Below, piece by piece: positions 11,017 through 23,447 of a stretch of DNA of 64,000 bases. The notes under the pieces are model-generated. The model ran no database searches, had not been told where the DNA came from, and worked only from the letters and a program-made list of their open reading frames with translations. Each line of letters opens with the position of its first letter. Within the stretch, counting starts at the first letter, position 1. The stretch is from assembly GCA_023512835.1 (NCBI GenBank), contig CM042086.1, positions 11,994,809 through 12,058,808 of the forward strand, given 5' to 3'. The DNA comes from Taxillus chinensis (Eukaryota; Streptophyta; Magnoliopsida; Santalales; Loranthaceae). Position numbers and translations under genes: made by a program.

Positions 11017-13342
11017 CATGTGTCAATATATTATAATATATTATTATTTTCGGGGTAGTCATCGTCACTACACTGAGGCTAACCAATAGCCGTGGTTTAT
11101 GATTTAAGAAACGAAGTGCCATTAAAGGCATTCTGTCAGGGGGCTAGTCAATTCACAGAGCCATGGGCAGACAGAGTTTGGTGAGGAAAACCCAAGTAAA
11201 TACATATTTACTTTTTCTTCAATTATTAATTACACAAAATTTCTAAAATAATACAACTAAATAATTAAATCATTCAAACAATAATAGTTTGATGGGTGTA
11301 TATTAGTTTTATCGAATGCAAATACATTGATGATTTATACCGCACTACGCAGTAGTAGTCTGAAAAATTAATATGGTCAAAGTTTCTTCTTTTACTTTGA
11401 TAAAATGATCGGCGGGGGTGCCCCTCCAGTGGTATTGTGGGATTATTTTTATTTTGTTAATTTCTAATAATGGTTAAAATTTGAAATATTACTTCCATTA
11501 ATGTGAAAATATCATTCGGCATCTATATGTGTCAGTTAAATTAAATATCTAAGTGGTGCTATGCGAGTGCGATTCAAATATCTACCAACAAATTATATTA
11601 ATCAAATCTCCTTTATATATCTTCTTCTTTCATTTTTACACGTGGTTTTATAGCTTTTCTTTTCATATATCTTTATGGTAATATCTTAACAGTTACTAAT
11701 ATTAAAATTTATTTTATTATATGGGTCTCTGAGAAGATTTTTAGCGCTACTTGTCCGTAATAATAATTTAGAATAAAAAATAAAAGACAAAAAATGATAT
11801 TTGTGGATGTTGTATAAATGATTTTGAGAATTTTATTTGATATAATTTCTCCAAAAAAAATATTTTGTTTAACTTAGTCATTATCATGTTTCTGTATTTG
11901 TTACCCAAATTCAATAATATTTATTGTGTCTTGCATGCGCTATTCTATAGATGATGTAATAATACATTTATTGTCTTATAAACAAAATTTGTGTAAGCTT
12001 TTTAATTTGTGTACTTTTTTTATGTTATGATAAATCATTCAGTATCACATTTTTTGTCTAATAAAAATTTTATCATAAACCTTTTCAATGTGTTCCAATT
12101 TTGTATTACATTCATCGGTTACAATTTATCAGCATTGTCAATTTTCTGCCTAAGTTGTTTCAGTTTTGACTTGTCATGAACCAGTTTGGCATCAATTTTT
12201 GGCTGCTAACAAACAATTTTTTGGTCCTGAAATTCTCTCTTGTTTTGGTCCTAAAATTCATAACTTATTCGTTTTCCATGGAATCAAATGCAAATACGTT
12301 GTTCAAATACTTATGTCTCCTATCTTTTTGAATGTCATTCACGTACGAACTGCTACTACTTATCAACCTAGATGGTAATGACAAAAATGCAACATATATA
12401 TATGTAATTAAAATATAAATGAACATTCAATCTGCACAAAATGACCTGACACTTGTTTATTATTATAAAAGGGTACGTGTTATTAATGCACAAAACTTAC
12501 TCACAAAGATTATCACCCGTTTTATTTTTATTTTTTTGGGTTGTCCCTCATATTTCCCATTCTCCTTTTTTTTTTCTCCGCTACCTTACCTTGCACGCAC
12601 TACGTCGGTTCCTCTGCCGGCTGGAAAATTATTTATTTATTTATTTATTTTAATGTTTCTCATCAATGGTGGCCTAGCCTCCTCTCGTTGGCAAATGATG
12701 CTTTAGCCAAAACCGGTACAAGGACAAGAAAAATGAAAATTTGTCTGTCTTCCTGTGTCGTTCTATTTTCGTGTGTATTGAAAATATGCCTGTTGCGTAT
12801 CTGATCTCATACCAGCGCTCTTTTCCCGCATTGCCCTATTAAAATTCTTAAAAAAAATCGATTACCATTGTCTTCCTATTATTTATGTTATCTATTAAAA
12901 TAGTTATATATAAACTAATTTAATTCTCTAGAAACTAGAATATATATATGCATTCGAAATAATAAAAATTAGACATAAAACTAAACTAAATCGTTATTCA
13001 AAATAAATTTTAATTAAGTTTCGGTTTATATGATTTCAGTTGTTATTTGTTGTTTTACACTAAATTTATAAATTTAGTTATTTGGTATATTAAAAAATTA
13101 AAAATAATAAATTTAGAATGATAAGATTTTAAATAATTTTTCATAAATATAATTATTAATAATTATCTGCACAGAATAATTATTGTAAATAGAAATAAAT
13201 AAATTAGAATCTAAAAACAATTGAAAAAAAATAAACTAGGAAAAAAGAAGAAGAAAGAGACGAGTGTAACTTATCTTTTATCCTGGGCGGTACGAAGGGT
13301 AGGCCATGATGCATTAAATAAATTTAAATTAAATTTTAATTG

Positions 13343-13343
<1 letters not shown>

Positions 13344-13395
<52 letters not shown>
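13344..13395. repeat. TA microsatellite
   Basis: Pure TA, 52 bases. The collinear R2 copy b has only short TA runs here (about 32737-32746 and 32803-32827). Confidence 0.9.
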
Positions 13396-13403
<8 letters not shown>

Positions 13404-13899
13404 TCGAAACTTTTAAATTTTATTTGTTTGTTATCTACCGATTATACTATATATATATAATCGAAAACAAAACAAATTTGATGGGTTTAAATATTCATGT
13501 ATAACAAGTGCTTGTTCACCCTACGTAATAAGTGCATTTTATCTAGTGTGTTTTAGGAAAATTGAATGGGTGTGTGTCTCATATTATGCGGCTTCTGAAA
13601 ACCGGCCGGCGTGCATGGATTAATTCCTCTTTTCACGATGCCGTAGACGGAGTGTCGTGTCGTATCGTGGGTTTAATTATCTAACACTTATTTAGGTTTG
13701 TTTTGCGGGTTATCATTTAAGTTTTTCTGTTTTTTTTATTTTTAACACGAGTATGCCTGGTCTGTTATTCAGGTCTGTCTATAATTAAGAGGAGACGGTT
13801 GATGTCATTGATACCCCACCCTAGCTAGCTCTTGGTTTAGGGTTTCAAACTCTGAATAAAATATTAATAGAATGATTCATTAAATTAAATTAATAATTT

Positions 13900-15340
13900 A
13901 ATTTACGCCTTTAGAAGTGTAATTCCTATTTATCTATTTACTTAAGTCTCGATGGGCGGTGGTTCCTCAACGTTAACTGGTGAGAGAGAAGGGGTGAGGA
14001 TTTATGGTGCTGACGATCGACGAAACCCCGTCAAATCGGATGTTTGTGTCCTCAATCACCGTTGGTCTTGCCACGTCAAAATCACATCACCGCCTGTTGC
14101 CCCTGTCCTCTACGCACTTCTTACAGTGATATATACTTCACTCTCCCACGTGCCCTTCAAAATACACTATTATTATTATTATTATTATTATTGGCCTGTT
14201 TAAGTAAATCATTATTTAATACTCAAATTTCATAATGTCTTACGCTATTCTAAAGATCATATAACAATATATTTATTGTCTTATAAAAAAATTCCTGAAA
14301 TTTATTTTAGGTCTTAACATAACATTCTTTATATATATATTTGTTATGTTATAATTTTATGTTATGAAAGATCATAATATTATTTGGTGCCTAAGTTGTT
14401 CCACTTCTGACTTGTCATGACCCCTATCTTTTTGAATGCCATTCCGTAGTAACTGTTACTACTTATCAACCTAGATGGTAATGGGAAAAATGCAATATAT
14501 GTATATATATAAAGAAAATTAAAACATAAGTGTCCATTCAATCCGCACAAAATGACCTGACACTCGTTTATTATTATAAAGGGGTATGACCTGTACCTTA
14601 CCTTGCACACACTACCTGGATCGGTTCCTCTGTGGCTCTCCGGCTGGGGAAAATCTTTTTTATTTATTTATTTTAATGTGTTTCATCAATGGTAGCTTAG
14701 CCTCCTCTCGTCGGCAAAGGATGCTTTAGCCAAAACTGGTACAAGGACAATAAAAGTGATAATTCGTCTCTCCCTGTGTTGTTCTATTTTCGTGTGTAAT
14801 GAAAATACGCGTGTTGCACTATTGATCTCATGCCAGCGCTCTTTCCTGCATTGCCCTATTAAAATTCTTTTTAAAAAAGCAATTACATCAGCATCCTATT
14901 ATTTACTTCATTTATTAAAATAATTATTTATAAACTAATTTTATTCCCTAGAAACTACTATATATATGCATTTAAAATAATAAAAATTAGACATAAAACT
15001 AAACCAAATCATTATTCAAAATAAATTCTGATTAAGTTTCTGTTTATATGATTTGGTTGGTTGTTGTTGTTTTACACTAGATTTATAGATTTAGTTATTT
15101 GGTATATTAAAAAAATTAGAATGATAAGAATTTTAATTTTTTTACAAATATTAATATAATTAGCAATAATAATATCAATAACACCATTTTATAATAATAA
15201 TAATAATAATAATTATTATTATTATTATTATCTGCACCCGCATTTCAACACTCAGAATAATTATTATAAATACAAAAAATTAAATTAGAATTTTAAAAAT
15301 AATTTTGAAATTTAAAAAACTAAAAAAAAGAATAAGGAAG
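13900..15340 (+). repeat. Segmental duplication R2, copy c (internally deleted)
   Basis: The left part repeats the TTA-tailed element (13950-14194). From about 14220 it jumps to sequence matching the right half of R2 (11900-13250), including GCACAAAATGACCTGACAC and GATTTAGTTATTTGGTATAT. About 1 kb of the R2 interior is missing. A TAA/TTA microsatellite lies at about 15188-15231. Confidence 0.65.
13950..14194 (+). repeat. SINE-like repeat with TTA tail, copy 3
   Basis: Same unit as 4636 and 10770. It starts GATGGGCGGTGGTTCCTC and ends in a short TTA run (14167-14192). Confidence 0.35.
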
Positions 15341-15437
15341 AGGCCTTTCAACAAATTGAGCCGCTAATGTTTTTCATTGCCATATAATTCTTTATTAATT
15401 AGTTGATGATTTGTTTTATTGATTTACTTTTCACAAG

Positions 15438-15784
15438 GGCCATGCACGTCGTCTATTATTGGTTAACCGACCTCGTGGCAAAGTTAAATTCAGATTCTAA
15501 CGTATGTGTCTCTACCTAAAGTAGTTTCTTATTATTATGATTTTAAAATATTGTTGGTTTTTGGTGATTTTTTTCCTTTGAAAAGAAATTTAACTTTTTT
15601 TTTTTGTATTATTAAAATTCAGTTGGTCTTTTATTGCATCATCTTTTTCGGTGCCTGTATTACATTTGAGATTATTGGTGTATTTCTTTGCCTTCTGATC
15701 AGTAACACTCATCGTGAGAGGTTAAATTCATTTGATGGGACCGTTTCGGTAAGAAAGGAAGAATTAATATCTTATTTAATTTAG
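15438..15784 (+). pseudogene. SMP fragment: exons 2 and 3 without exon 1
   Basis: Exon 2 (15438-15501) keeps the CACAAG acceptor, 21 full codons (A-M-H-V-V-Y-Y-W-L-T-D-L-V-A-K) and a good GTATGT donor. Exon 3 starts at 15623 after AAAATTCAG and encodes a hydrophobic segment LVFYCIIFFGACITFEIIGV followed by FLCLL. A small insertion near 15700 shifts the frame past the usual stop, adding about 29 extra residues up to TAG at 15784. No MGFLHYNF exon or SMP upstream region precedes it; the DNA before 15360 belongs to R2. It is a 5'-truncated gene copy, although exons 2 and 3 are nearly undamaged. Confidence 0.6.
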
Positions 15785-15859
15785 ATTGACAATAAAAATT
15801 ATCACTACACCATATAATATATATATATATATATACTAAAACCTCCCCTTTTTTTTTTA

Positions 15860-16833
15860 TAATATTTAGGTCTAGGATGAGACCGCCGATGTCATTATTT
15901 ATGCCTTTGTATATGTAATTCTTATTATCTAATTTTATTTTGTTTTTGTAGTGACGTGTCCTTGCATCGCCTATGCTCATTTGAACAATGCAAGTTCATG
16001 AAATATTACTTTCATTGCTTTTCTTTCATTTCCATTGCTCTTTACTTTCTTCGTGGATGCGATGAGTCAAAACTTCTTTTCATATATCTTAATGATAATT
16101 GTTTCTCTTTTTTTTCTTACACGTGGCTTTATAAATTTTCTTTTCATATATCTTTATGGTAATATTTTAACATTTATTAATATTAAATATTATTTGAATT
16201 ATTATATGGGTCTCTTAGGAGATTTTTAACGCTAGTTATTCATAATAATAATAATTTAAAAGAAAATGAAAGACGAAAAGTGATATTTGTGGATGTGGTA
16301 TAAATGATTTTGAGAATTTGATAACATTATTTTTATCTATATAATGTCATCAAAAACAAAGCAAATAGAATCAAAATGACTACAAGTAATTTGATATATA
16401 TTGAGAATTTGATTATTTTATTTGCACATGGTTGGTTATAGCGTGACATTAAATTCACTGACTTTTTTTAAAATTGCACAAATATAATTAAAGATTAATT
16501 AATCACATAATGTATCTTTGAAGTACACATTTTAACTGAAAATTTTATAACTTTTACTCAATGCCAAAGTTATTACTCATTTTAAAAAATATTTAGTCTC
16601 AAGTGTTATTATTGATGCTTGTGTTATTAGTATTAATATAATTGTAATATATATTTAAAAATAAGATAAAAAGTTAAAAACAAGTGCTAATTTCAGCTAG
16701 TATTTTATAAATATATGCATTTCAATATCATTATTAGGCCAAATAATCAAATTGGAAAAACACATATACTAGGCAAATGACGTGTAAGGACGCTAGTGTG
16801 GGACTGCACAAATTAGAGGGGTATAAATATTTG

Positions 16834-16884
<51 letters not shown>

Positions 16885-17060
16885 TTAAACTTTTACGAGT
16901 AACAGCCGTAATTTAAAATAATCTCCGCTTTGACCCGATCGGATCCGAATTCACTCACCTTCGGGTCCCAATCCATTTGATTACCATATCCCTATACGTA
17001 TAAGTTTCGGTTTTTATTTATATATAGATTTATTTTAACAATTTTACACGACAATAATGC
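15860..17060 (+). repeat. Segmental duplication R3, copy a
   Basis: Collinear with 33600-34650, and partly with 63530-63830. Shared landmarks are TGTCCTTGCAT, CATATATCTTTATGGTAATA, GATATTTGTGGATG, GTCATCAAAAACAAAGCAAA and AGCTAGTATTTTATAAATAT. An AAT microsatellite occupies 16837-16880. Both copies lead directly into a TPKL gene, consistent with this being the ancestral channel upstream region. Confidence 0.65.
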
Positions 17061-17384
17061 AACATATTATTAATTGGATGTGCAGTTCAGATTAAACAAT
17101 AATAGTTTATCTATTTTAAGTGTGGATCTGACGGTTAGTAGCGACTTTGTGGAAGAAATAAACTCACCTGAGCGGAGGGAGAGAAAAGGGCGAAAACACT
17201 AGGAAAACTAGAATTAGAAAATTAGAAAAACTGTAAAAAAAAAAAAACAAAATAGAGAAAAGGGAGAAAACACTCGCTCGCAGGCGCGCGGGTACTATAT
17301 TGCAGCAGCGAGGAAGGAGAGGCCGGCCAGTTGCTGCGAGAGAGAGGGTGAGAAAAGAAATCTAGAGAGAGAAGGTGAGAAAAC

Positions 17385-18627
17385 ATGAACCCAGAAGAAG
17401 AGAACAATGGGCTGATTGGGGCCGAAGGTATTATTTTCTCCCTCCTTCTCACACTTACACCTCTCTCTCCGGACGCCGAGGGGTAGAGTTCCTCCTCCGT
17501 ACGCTGCAGCGGCGCGGGTACACACACTCTCACCATCGACCATGTGTGGTGGCCAGGAGAGTGCCTTCTGATCCCTCTTTCTCACACTAACACGTCTCTC
17601 TCTCTTTCTCCCATACACAAACACGCGCGGCCAACTTCATCTCGCGCACAAACACGCATTTCTCACTTCTCACACACACATGCATCTCAGATTTCTCACC
17701 TTGATCTCTCTCTCTCTCTCTCTCTCTCTAGGATCGAACTACATCTCATACAAACATATAATTTCTGTTACTCTAATTAATACACAAACCTCTCACATCT
17801 CACACACAAGCAAACCTCTCTTCTTCATTTCTGGTTTCCAAGTTCGATTTCTTTTTGAACTCCTTACTTTGTATTTTTATTTGTTGTCATATAATCCAGA
17901 AGACCATGGGCGCGTCTCCATCCCCACCCCCACCCGCAACCCAGTGGCATGGTGGACTGAGCGCTACGTTGTAGACCCGATGAAGAAAGCGGCAACCTCG
18001 TGTGGAGCCCTACGGAGGAGATGCATCACCGGATTTTCGAAGAATATTTGGCAGAAGAAGAAAAATAAATATCTCTTTCTTATTCTGGGGTATTTTGTGA
18101 TGACCACCCTTACCTTCTGCCTTTTATACCACCAACTAGACATTAAGGAGGAGGAGGAGACAAAGCCCTACCTAGATGTGATGTATTTTAGGACTGTCTT
18201 ATTTTTCACCATGGGATTTGGGGATATCACGCCCAAGTCTGAATTCCTCAGGATGTTGTCATCACTGATTATGATAATGGACTTATTCGCGGTCTTTCAT
18301 TTGACAAACATACTTTCACGGAAGTTGGAGCACCCTTTAAGGAGCTGGATGGCATGGAGTGGATTTACGACCTTCATGTCCAGGCATCTGATGGCGGCGG
18401 CAGCTTATGGGATACCTATATTCCTAGGAAAGGTTGCCGCCTACTTTTGGGGCACAAAGAAACAGTTGACATTCTATCAAAGCGTTTATCTTTCTACCAC
18501 AACTATTACTACAACTGGCCTTGGCGATCTATCATTCACCACTGCTGCAGGCCGAATATTTTGCACCACCGTTCTTTTCCTGCTAACTATTCTCGCGCAG
18601 AGTCTCCTGGGCATCATTATCGGTTAA
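17385..18627 (+). CDS. TPKL-1, intact two-pore K+ channel-like protein (exons 17385-17427, 17900-18627)
   Basis: Encodes 256 residues. Exon 1 gives MNPEEENNGLIGAE and breaks in phase 1 before GTATTA. Exon 2 follows ATAATCCAG and is open to TAA. The same exon structure in TPKL-2 supports the model. Order: hydrophilic N-terminus with a PTPTRNP motif and a basic patch (43-71); TM1 about 72-94; pore loop 1 with filter TMGFGD (118-123); TM2 about 131-153; TM3 about 177-198; pore loop 2 with TTTGLGD (218-224); TM4 about 234-256, where the protein ends. This is the 4TM/2P layout of plant TPK/KCO channels, which pass K+ at the vacuolar or plasma membrane. Unlike typical TPKs (about 340-430 residues) it has no C-terminal EF hands, and both filters differ from GYGD. 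It is probably a K+ channel subunit; activity and calcium response are unproven. Confidence 0.8.
17428..17899 (+). other. Intron 1 of TPKL-1, CT/CA-rich
   Basis: 472-nt intron between GTATTATTTT and TAATCCAG. It contains TCTCACAC and CTCTCT tracts (CT run about 17706-17729), a conserved CACCATCGACCATG and a T-rich 3' part with TTTATTTGTTG. Homologous intron DNA, with much longer CT and CA runs, is present in TPKL-2 and TPKL-4 to -7. The open frames across it on both strands come from simple repeats and are not genes. Confidence 0.6.
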
Positions 18628-20512
18628 GGAGACTTACAAAAAAACTTTTATTTATTGTTCTATGACATATATGTGAACTGAACGTATTTGGCTAGGCTAT
18701 ACTTCAGTCAATCAAACGTTATGTCTTTTGGACTTGAATCCATATTTTGCTATGAATTTCGCATTGCTATTTGCTAGATTGCTTTTTGGATTTTCATAGT
18801 ATTTAAAAAATATTGGTAAAGACATTTACCATAAACTAGTTTTAATTTCTAATTAAGTGGGGCATACCTTTGTTTTTGTGCTTGTGTAGCGTGTATGCGT
18901 TTATATATATGTATCGGTTTTGTGAGTGAAAAATCTTCTCCAATATATAATAGGAGTTGAGTTGAACAATGACAATAAATATATAATCTACTAAGTTAAA
19001 TAATTTTTTGGATTTAAGATATCATTAATCCATATATGCTAGTGTTAAATTTTATAATGCTTAATTATAGGATTTCTCATAGTCGCCTTAGCACCAAAAG
19101 AATGACACAATTTACACAATTTCAATACCATATAGCAATATTCTTTTATATATGTGTATCCAGGCTAGTAACGTATTATGAGTATGTTTCTAATTATATG
19201 CTAATAAATTAAGATACCAACTAATTAATTAGTAAAGATCCGATAAATTATAGGTTAATAAATATATGAAGGGTGATCAATTAAGTATGGGTTAATAAAG
19301 CTTGGAGTCACATCAGCTGGTATTTAAGCTTCTTATATAGGATGACACATAAATACAATTGTAAATAATAATATTGCAAAAGTAACAAACAAATTAATTA
19401 TTTTATTTTATTTTTAATGGCACGTCATGCAATGTCGAAAGTGTAGCAGATTAAAGTGTTATATAATTTTTAATAATTAAAACTGTAAGTCCAATAATTA
19501 AAATAGAAGAAAACATAGTTGAGTAACATCGTGGAATTATTGTTAAGTTTACAATCAATTTCAACTGTGTGCAAACCCTTAAATTCAATTTTAGAAGTCT
19601 AATTTTAGATACTAGAATTTATTTAAGCACACATACTTTGCTGGAATATCATCTATACATAATTCTAAAATTTCACTTGAAAAGCGAATTTTTCATCGCT
19701 AACAAAAGCACGGTTTCATAAAATAACAAAAGTAGCCAAAAAGAAATAAACAATAAATGTTAACTAATTTGACCTGTAGCAATACAAATAACGAGCTGCC
19801 CATGCCTCAAATTTGTGGCCCCGATCAAAGCAATGGAAAAACCTTACCACAGCCTTTTTGCTTTCTTTTCATAGGGTTGTTTTTAAGCCTTGCCATAAAA
19901 AAAAAACTAAATAAGTAGGTGTGACAGTGACATGAAGCTTGAGGGCTAGACTCGCTCATGAGTTTTCTTTCTTTCTTAATAATCTGGAGTTGCTCTACCA
20001 TGAAGATAGTAATAATGTTTAACTAACTTTGAAATCTAAAATTTCATGTGATTTAAAATTCATATTAAAGTAATTAATTATCATTTTTATAGAAACAAAA
20101 ATAAATCAAATTGTTATTTAAAATAAATTTTGGTTAAATTTCTGTTTATATGATTTCAGTTGTTGTTTGTTGTTTTACATTATATTTATAGATTTAGTTA
20201 TTTGATATATTAAAATTTTAAAAATAACAAATTTAGAATGATAAGATTTTAAATATTTTTTCACAAATATAATTGGCAATCATAATATAAATAATACCCT
20301 TTTATAATAATAATAATAATTATTATTATTATTATTATTATTATCTTCACTCACGCTTCAACAGAATAATTATTCCTTATTGTAAATTGAATTAAAGAAA
20401 TTAGAATTTTAAAAATAATTTTCGAAAATAAACAAGAAAAAAGAAGAAGGAAGAGACGAGTGCAACTTATCTTTTGTCCTGTAGCGCGTAGGTGGTATAA
20501 TGCGTTAAAGAA

Positions 20513-20567
<55 letters not shown>

Positions 20568-20802
20568 AATTAAAATTTGATACCTGCTAGAATGATGCAT
20601 ATTGCCGGTGGTTACAACAGAAAAATAAGAGAGGAATTGGGTGAGATAACCGGAAATCATTAGAAACAAGGGCTAATTCAGCTAGCAGTTTATAAATATA
20701 TGTGCCTCAATATGATGATTAGGCAAAACACGCATACAACTAAATGACGTGTAATGATGTTAATGTGGAAATCCTAAAAGTTAATCTGTTTAAATAATAA
20801 TA

Positions 20803-20835
<33 letters not shown>

Positions 20836-22230
20836 GTTATTATTATTATTATGAGTGACGTAATATTTATGATTAAAACATAACCGCAAAATAATTGTTA
20901 ATAATTATTAATATTATAGGAAAACAAGTTATGGACGTACATTATGTTATTGTTGTCATACTTCGGTTCTGATTTAGTTTCAATTCAAGTCAATTATCTA
21001 ACTTCAACACGGTTTATTTTACAAGCAATTTTGTTATTTCAGGACTCAATGAAATCGTCTCCATTTCATTTTCTTTTCAAACTCATACAGCCTTTAAGCT
21101 TATCACTTGGAGTCATCCTGTCATTTACAAGCAATTTGTTCTAAAAAGCAAGACAAAAAATTAGAAACACATGCTAATTCATCTAGTATTTTAAAAATAT
21201 ATGCATTTCAGTATGATTATTATGTCAAACAATCAAATTGGAAAAATACGCATACAAGGCAAATGGCGTGTATATAAATTAGACGGTTTAAATATTTGTA
21301 TATAAGAATAGTAATACTTTTAAACTTTTACGATAGGAACATAATATTTCTAGACCTAGCTTTTATTTGTAACATGAGTACGCACGTGACGTCTGGTGTA
21401 TTATCCGGGTCGGGGACTAGGGGGAGACGTACGGCTGATGTCATCGACACCCCATGCATCCTCCCCCGTTTAGTTTTTTGCGTCTCAGCTCAAACTCAGA
21501 ATGAAATATGGAAAGGCGCTGCTTCAGTACGTGGCGTGGTTTTAATTGCCTCCTTCGTTATTCTGCGGGCATGGCTTCTTCCCACTGTGTCACTTACCTC
21601 TTTCGTCATTCTGGGCGCGGGTTATTAATTGTCCCTTCCCATTTATTTTTAAACATGCGTACGCGGTACGCCTGGTCTATCGCCTGGTGGAGACGACTGA
21701 TGTCATTGACAGTACCCCACCCTCTCGGCTTGTTTATTTATTTTATTTTATTTTTAATACCGCAATGTCAAAAGTGTAGCTGATTTTAATAATTAAAACT
21801 GTATGTTAAATAATTAAAATAAAAGAAAACATAGTTGAGTAACATCGTGAAATTATCGTTAAGTTTGTAATTAATTTCAACTGCGTACATGCCCTTAACT
21901 CTAATTTTGAAATTTTAATTTTAGATACTAGAATTTATTTAAGCATACATATTTTAATTTCTATGATGCTGCAATATCATTTATACATAATTCTAAACAT
22001 TCACTTGAAAAGCAAACGTTTTGTTGCCGACAACAGCACCCAGCAGCCTGCACGCCTATTCGGTCATTTATTTACGATGAATTTCAGAAAACATTCACAA
22101 AATAACAAAAGTAGCTAAAAAGAAATAAACAATAAAGGGTACCTAATTTGACCTGTAACTACATACAAAAAAATATACAAATAACGAGCTGTCCATGCCC
22201 CAAATTCGTGGCCCAGCCCAAGCAAAGCAA
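18628..22230. other. Gene-free interval after TPKL-1
   Basis: 18628-19080 is the channel 3' flank (TTTGCTATGAATTTC, ATGCTAGTGTTAAATTTTAT), the same DNA that borders each unit of the 55-61 kb array. 19080-20050 is AT-rich, with pieces shared with 40000-40560 and 51000-51620. 20080-20565 resembles the right end of R2 and ends in a TA microsatellite (20516-20565). TTA runs lie at 20294-20343 and 20796-20852. 21360-21480 and 21500-21740 are two copies of the block with GATGTCATTGACA that precedes TPKL-2. No gene is supported. Confidence 0.45.
20516..20565. repeat. TA microsatellite
   Basis: Pure TA of about 50 bases at the right end of an R2-like fragment. Confidence 0.9.
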
Positions 22231-22736
22231 TGGAAAAACATTACCACCAGCCTTTTTTATGTCTGTTTGTTTCGCTTAATTATTAATTGTTTTTTCATTT
22301 AATTATTTTATATTTCAAAAGAAACAAAGTTCATTAGACAAGTATTATTATTATTAGTCCAAAGAGACATAAAAGTATTTTAACTTTTTTTTTATCTTTA
22401 CGTTATTAAAACTGAAGTTGTGAGAAATTGTAGCCCGCGTGAGCCGCATATGTCTAGTTGGACGCTGTGCTTTGCGCAACCGAGCGAATGTGTTAAAAAG
22501 TAGTAATAACCGAATAACCCTGTAAGGTGACAATTGCCCGCTAAGAATTTCATAAATAAGTATTTTTATACATTTTATGGAAACAACAAGAACCTAAAAA
22601 GGGAGATGGGTGGGTTGGAGCAATAGTATTAATTAGTTAACTATAATAAATGAAAATTTAATTAGTTAACTATATCAATGAAATCCCAAATTCCATGCGA
22701 TTTGAATTTTCAATTCAAGTAACTATATGGGATTTC

Positions 22737-22881
22737 CATATAAATGACTTTTTTTCCTTTCCATTGATATATATGTCGTCTTTCTCCCTTTTTTTCCCAA
22801 CCCAATATATGTGTTGGTCTCTCTCTCTCTCTTCCTCCAAAATAAAAAAAACTTTGAATTCAATTGTTGATATCATTGATC
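22737..22881 (+). promoter_or_regulatory. Putative core promoter and leader of SMP-b
   Basis: CATATAAATG (22737) is a TATA-like box about 140 nt before the start codon. A TTTTTCCTTTCC tract, a CT microsatellite and TTCCTCC follow, then GAATTCAATTGTTGATATC before TTGATCATGGG, where the start codon lies. The palindrome near the ATG is shortened by one base here compared with SMP-a. Conserved in the other SMP copies. Confidence 0.45.
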
Positions 22882-23447
22882 ATGGGTTTTTTACACTATA
22901 ATTTCAAGGTTTTATCATCAGAAATGGAAACATCCAAGTCCCCTTGGGTTGCTCTAGGTGAAAGGTTCATGTCCTATATTGTGTGGACTAGAAAAATCAT
23001 TTTTTGGCCCTTCCTTTCCGCCTCCAGGTATTTAGTTACATCTCCATCAATTTTTTTACACCCATAATTTACAATCTCACCATCCACCTCCAATTATATA
23101 TATTCATTGCCGTACAATTCTTTATTAATTAATTGATGATTTGTTTTAATGATTTACTTTCCACAAGGGCCATGCACGTCGTCTATTATTGGTTAACCGA
23201 CCTCGTGGCAGATTTAATGTCAAATTCTAGCGTACGTGTCTCTACCTATCGTAGTTTCTTCTTCTTCTTATTTTTAAAATACTGTTAGTTTTTGGTGATT
23301 TTTTTCCTTTCAAAAGAAATTTAACTTCTTTTTTGTTTTATTACAATTCAGTTGGTCTTTTGTTGCATCATGTTTCCCGGCGCCTGGATTGGGCTTGAGA
23401 TTGTTGCTGTATTGACTTGCCTTTTGATGTACATCGTGAAAGGTTGA
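22882..23447 (+). CDS. SMP-b, intact 3-exon small membrane protein gene (exons 22882-23027, 23168-23231, 23352-23447)
   Basis: The second intact family member, 101 residues after splicing. Exon 1 encodes MGFLHYNFKV and then a SPWVALGERFMSY motif and VWTRKIIFWPFLSAS, ending in phase 2 at AG|GTATTT. Exon 2 (CACAAG acceptor, GTACGT donor, 64 nt) encodes AMHVVYYWLTDLVADLMSNS plus one serine. Exon 3 (ATTCAG acceptor, 96 nt) encodes a strongly hydrophobic segment with FPGAWIGLEIVAVLTCLLMY ending IVKG. It differs from SMP-a mainly in exons 2-3 and by a three-residue insertion (VWT-type) in exon 1, yet keeps every phase. A membrane-anchored small protein is likely; orientation and role are unknown. 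The 3' flank keeps a conserved GGGACGTCTTTCGG block that in other copies is followed by GTAAG. Confidence 0.7.

Larger units (their letters stand above)
10740..13480 (+). repeat. Segmental duplication R2, copy a
   Basis: Collinear with 30090-32860. Landmarks are the TTA-tailed element, GGCTAACCAATAGCCGTGG, TTTCACTTGTCATGA-like motifs, GCACAAAATGACCTGACAC and a TA microsatellite (13344-13395 here). A third, internally deleted copy follows immediately at 13900-15340. Short open frames in this block are low-complexity and not conserved between copies. Confidence 0.75.

Noticed and set aside
12419..12706. 95-codon open frame shared with 31802-32089
   Set aside because: It lies in a duplicated AT-rich block. 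The two versions differ by frame-disturbing indels, and the composition is low complexity.
17222..17624. Minus-strand and alternative-frame open frames around TPKL-1 exon 1
   Set aside because: They overlap the supported exon and the CT/CA intron and are absent from the homologous region of TPKL-2.
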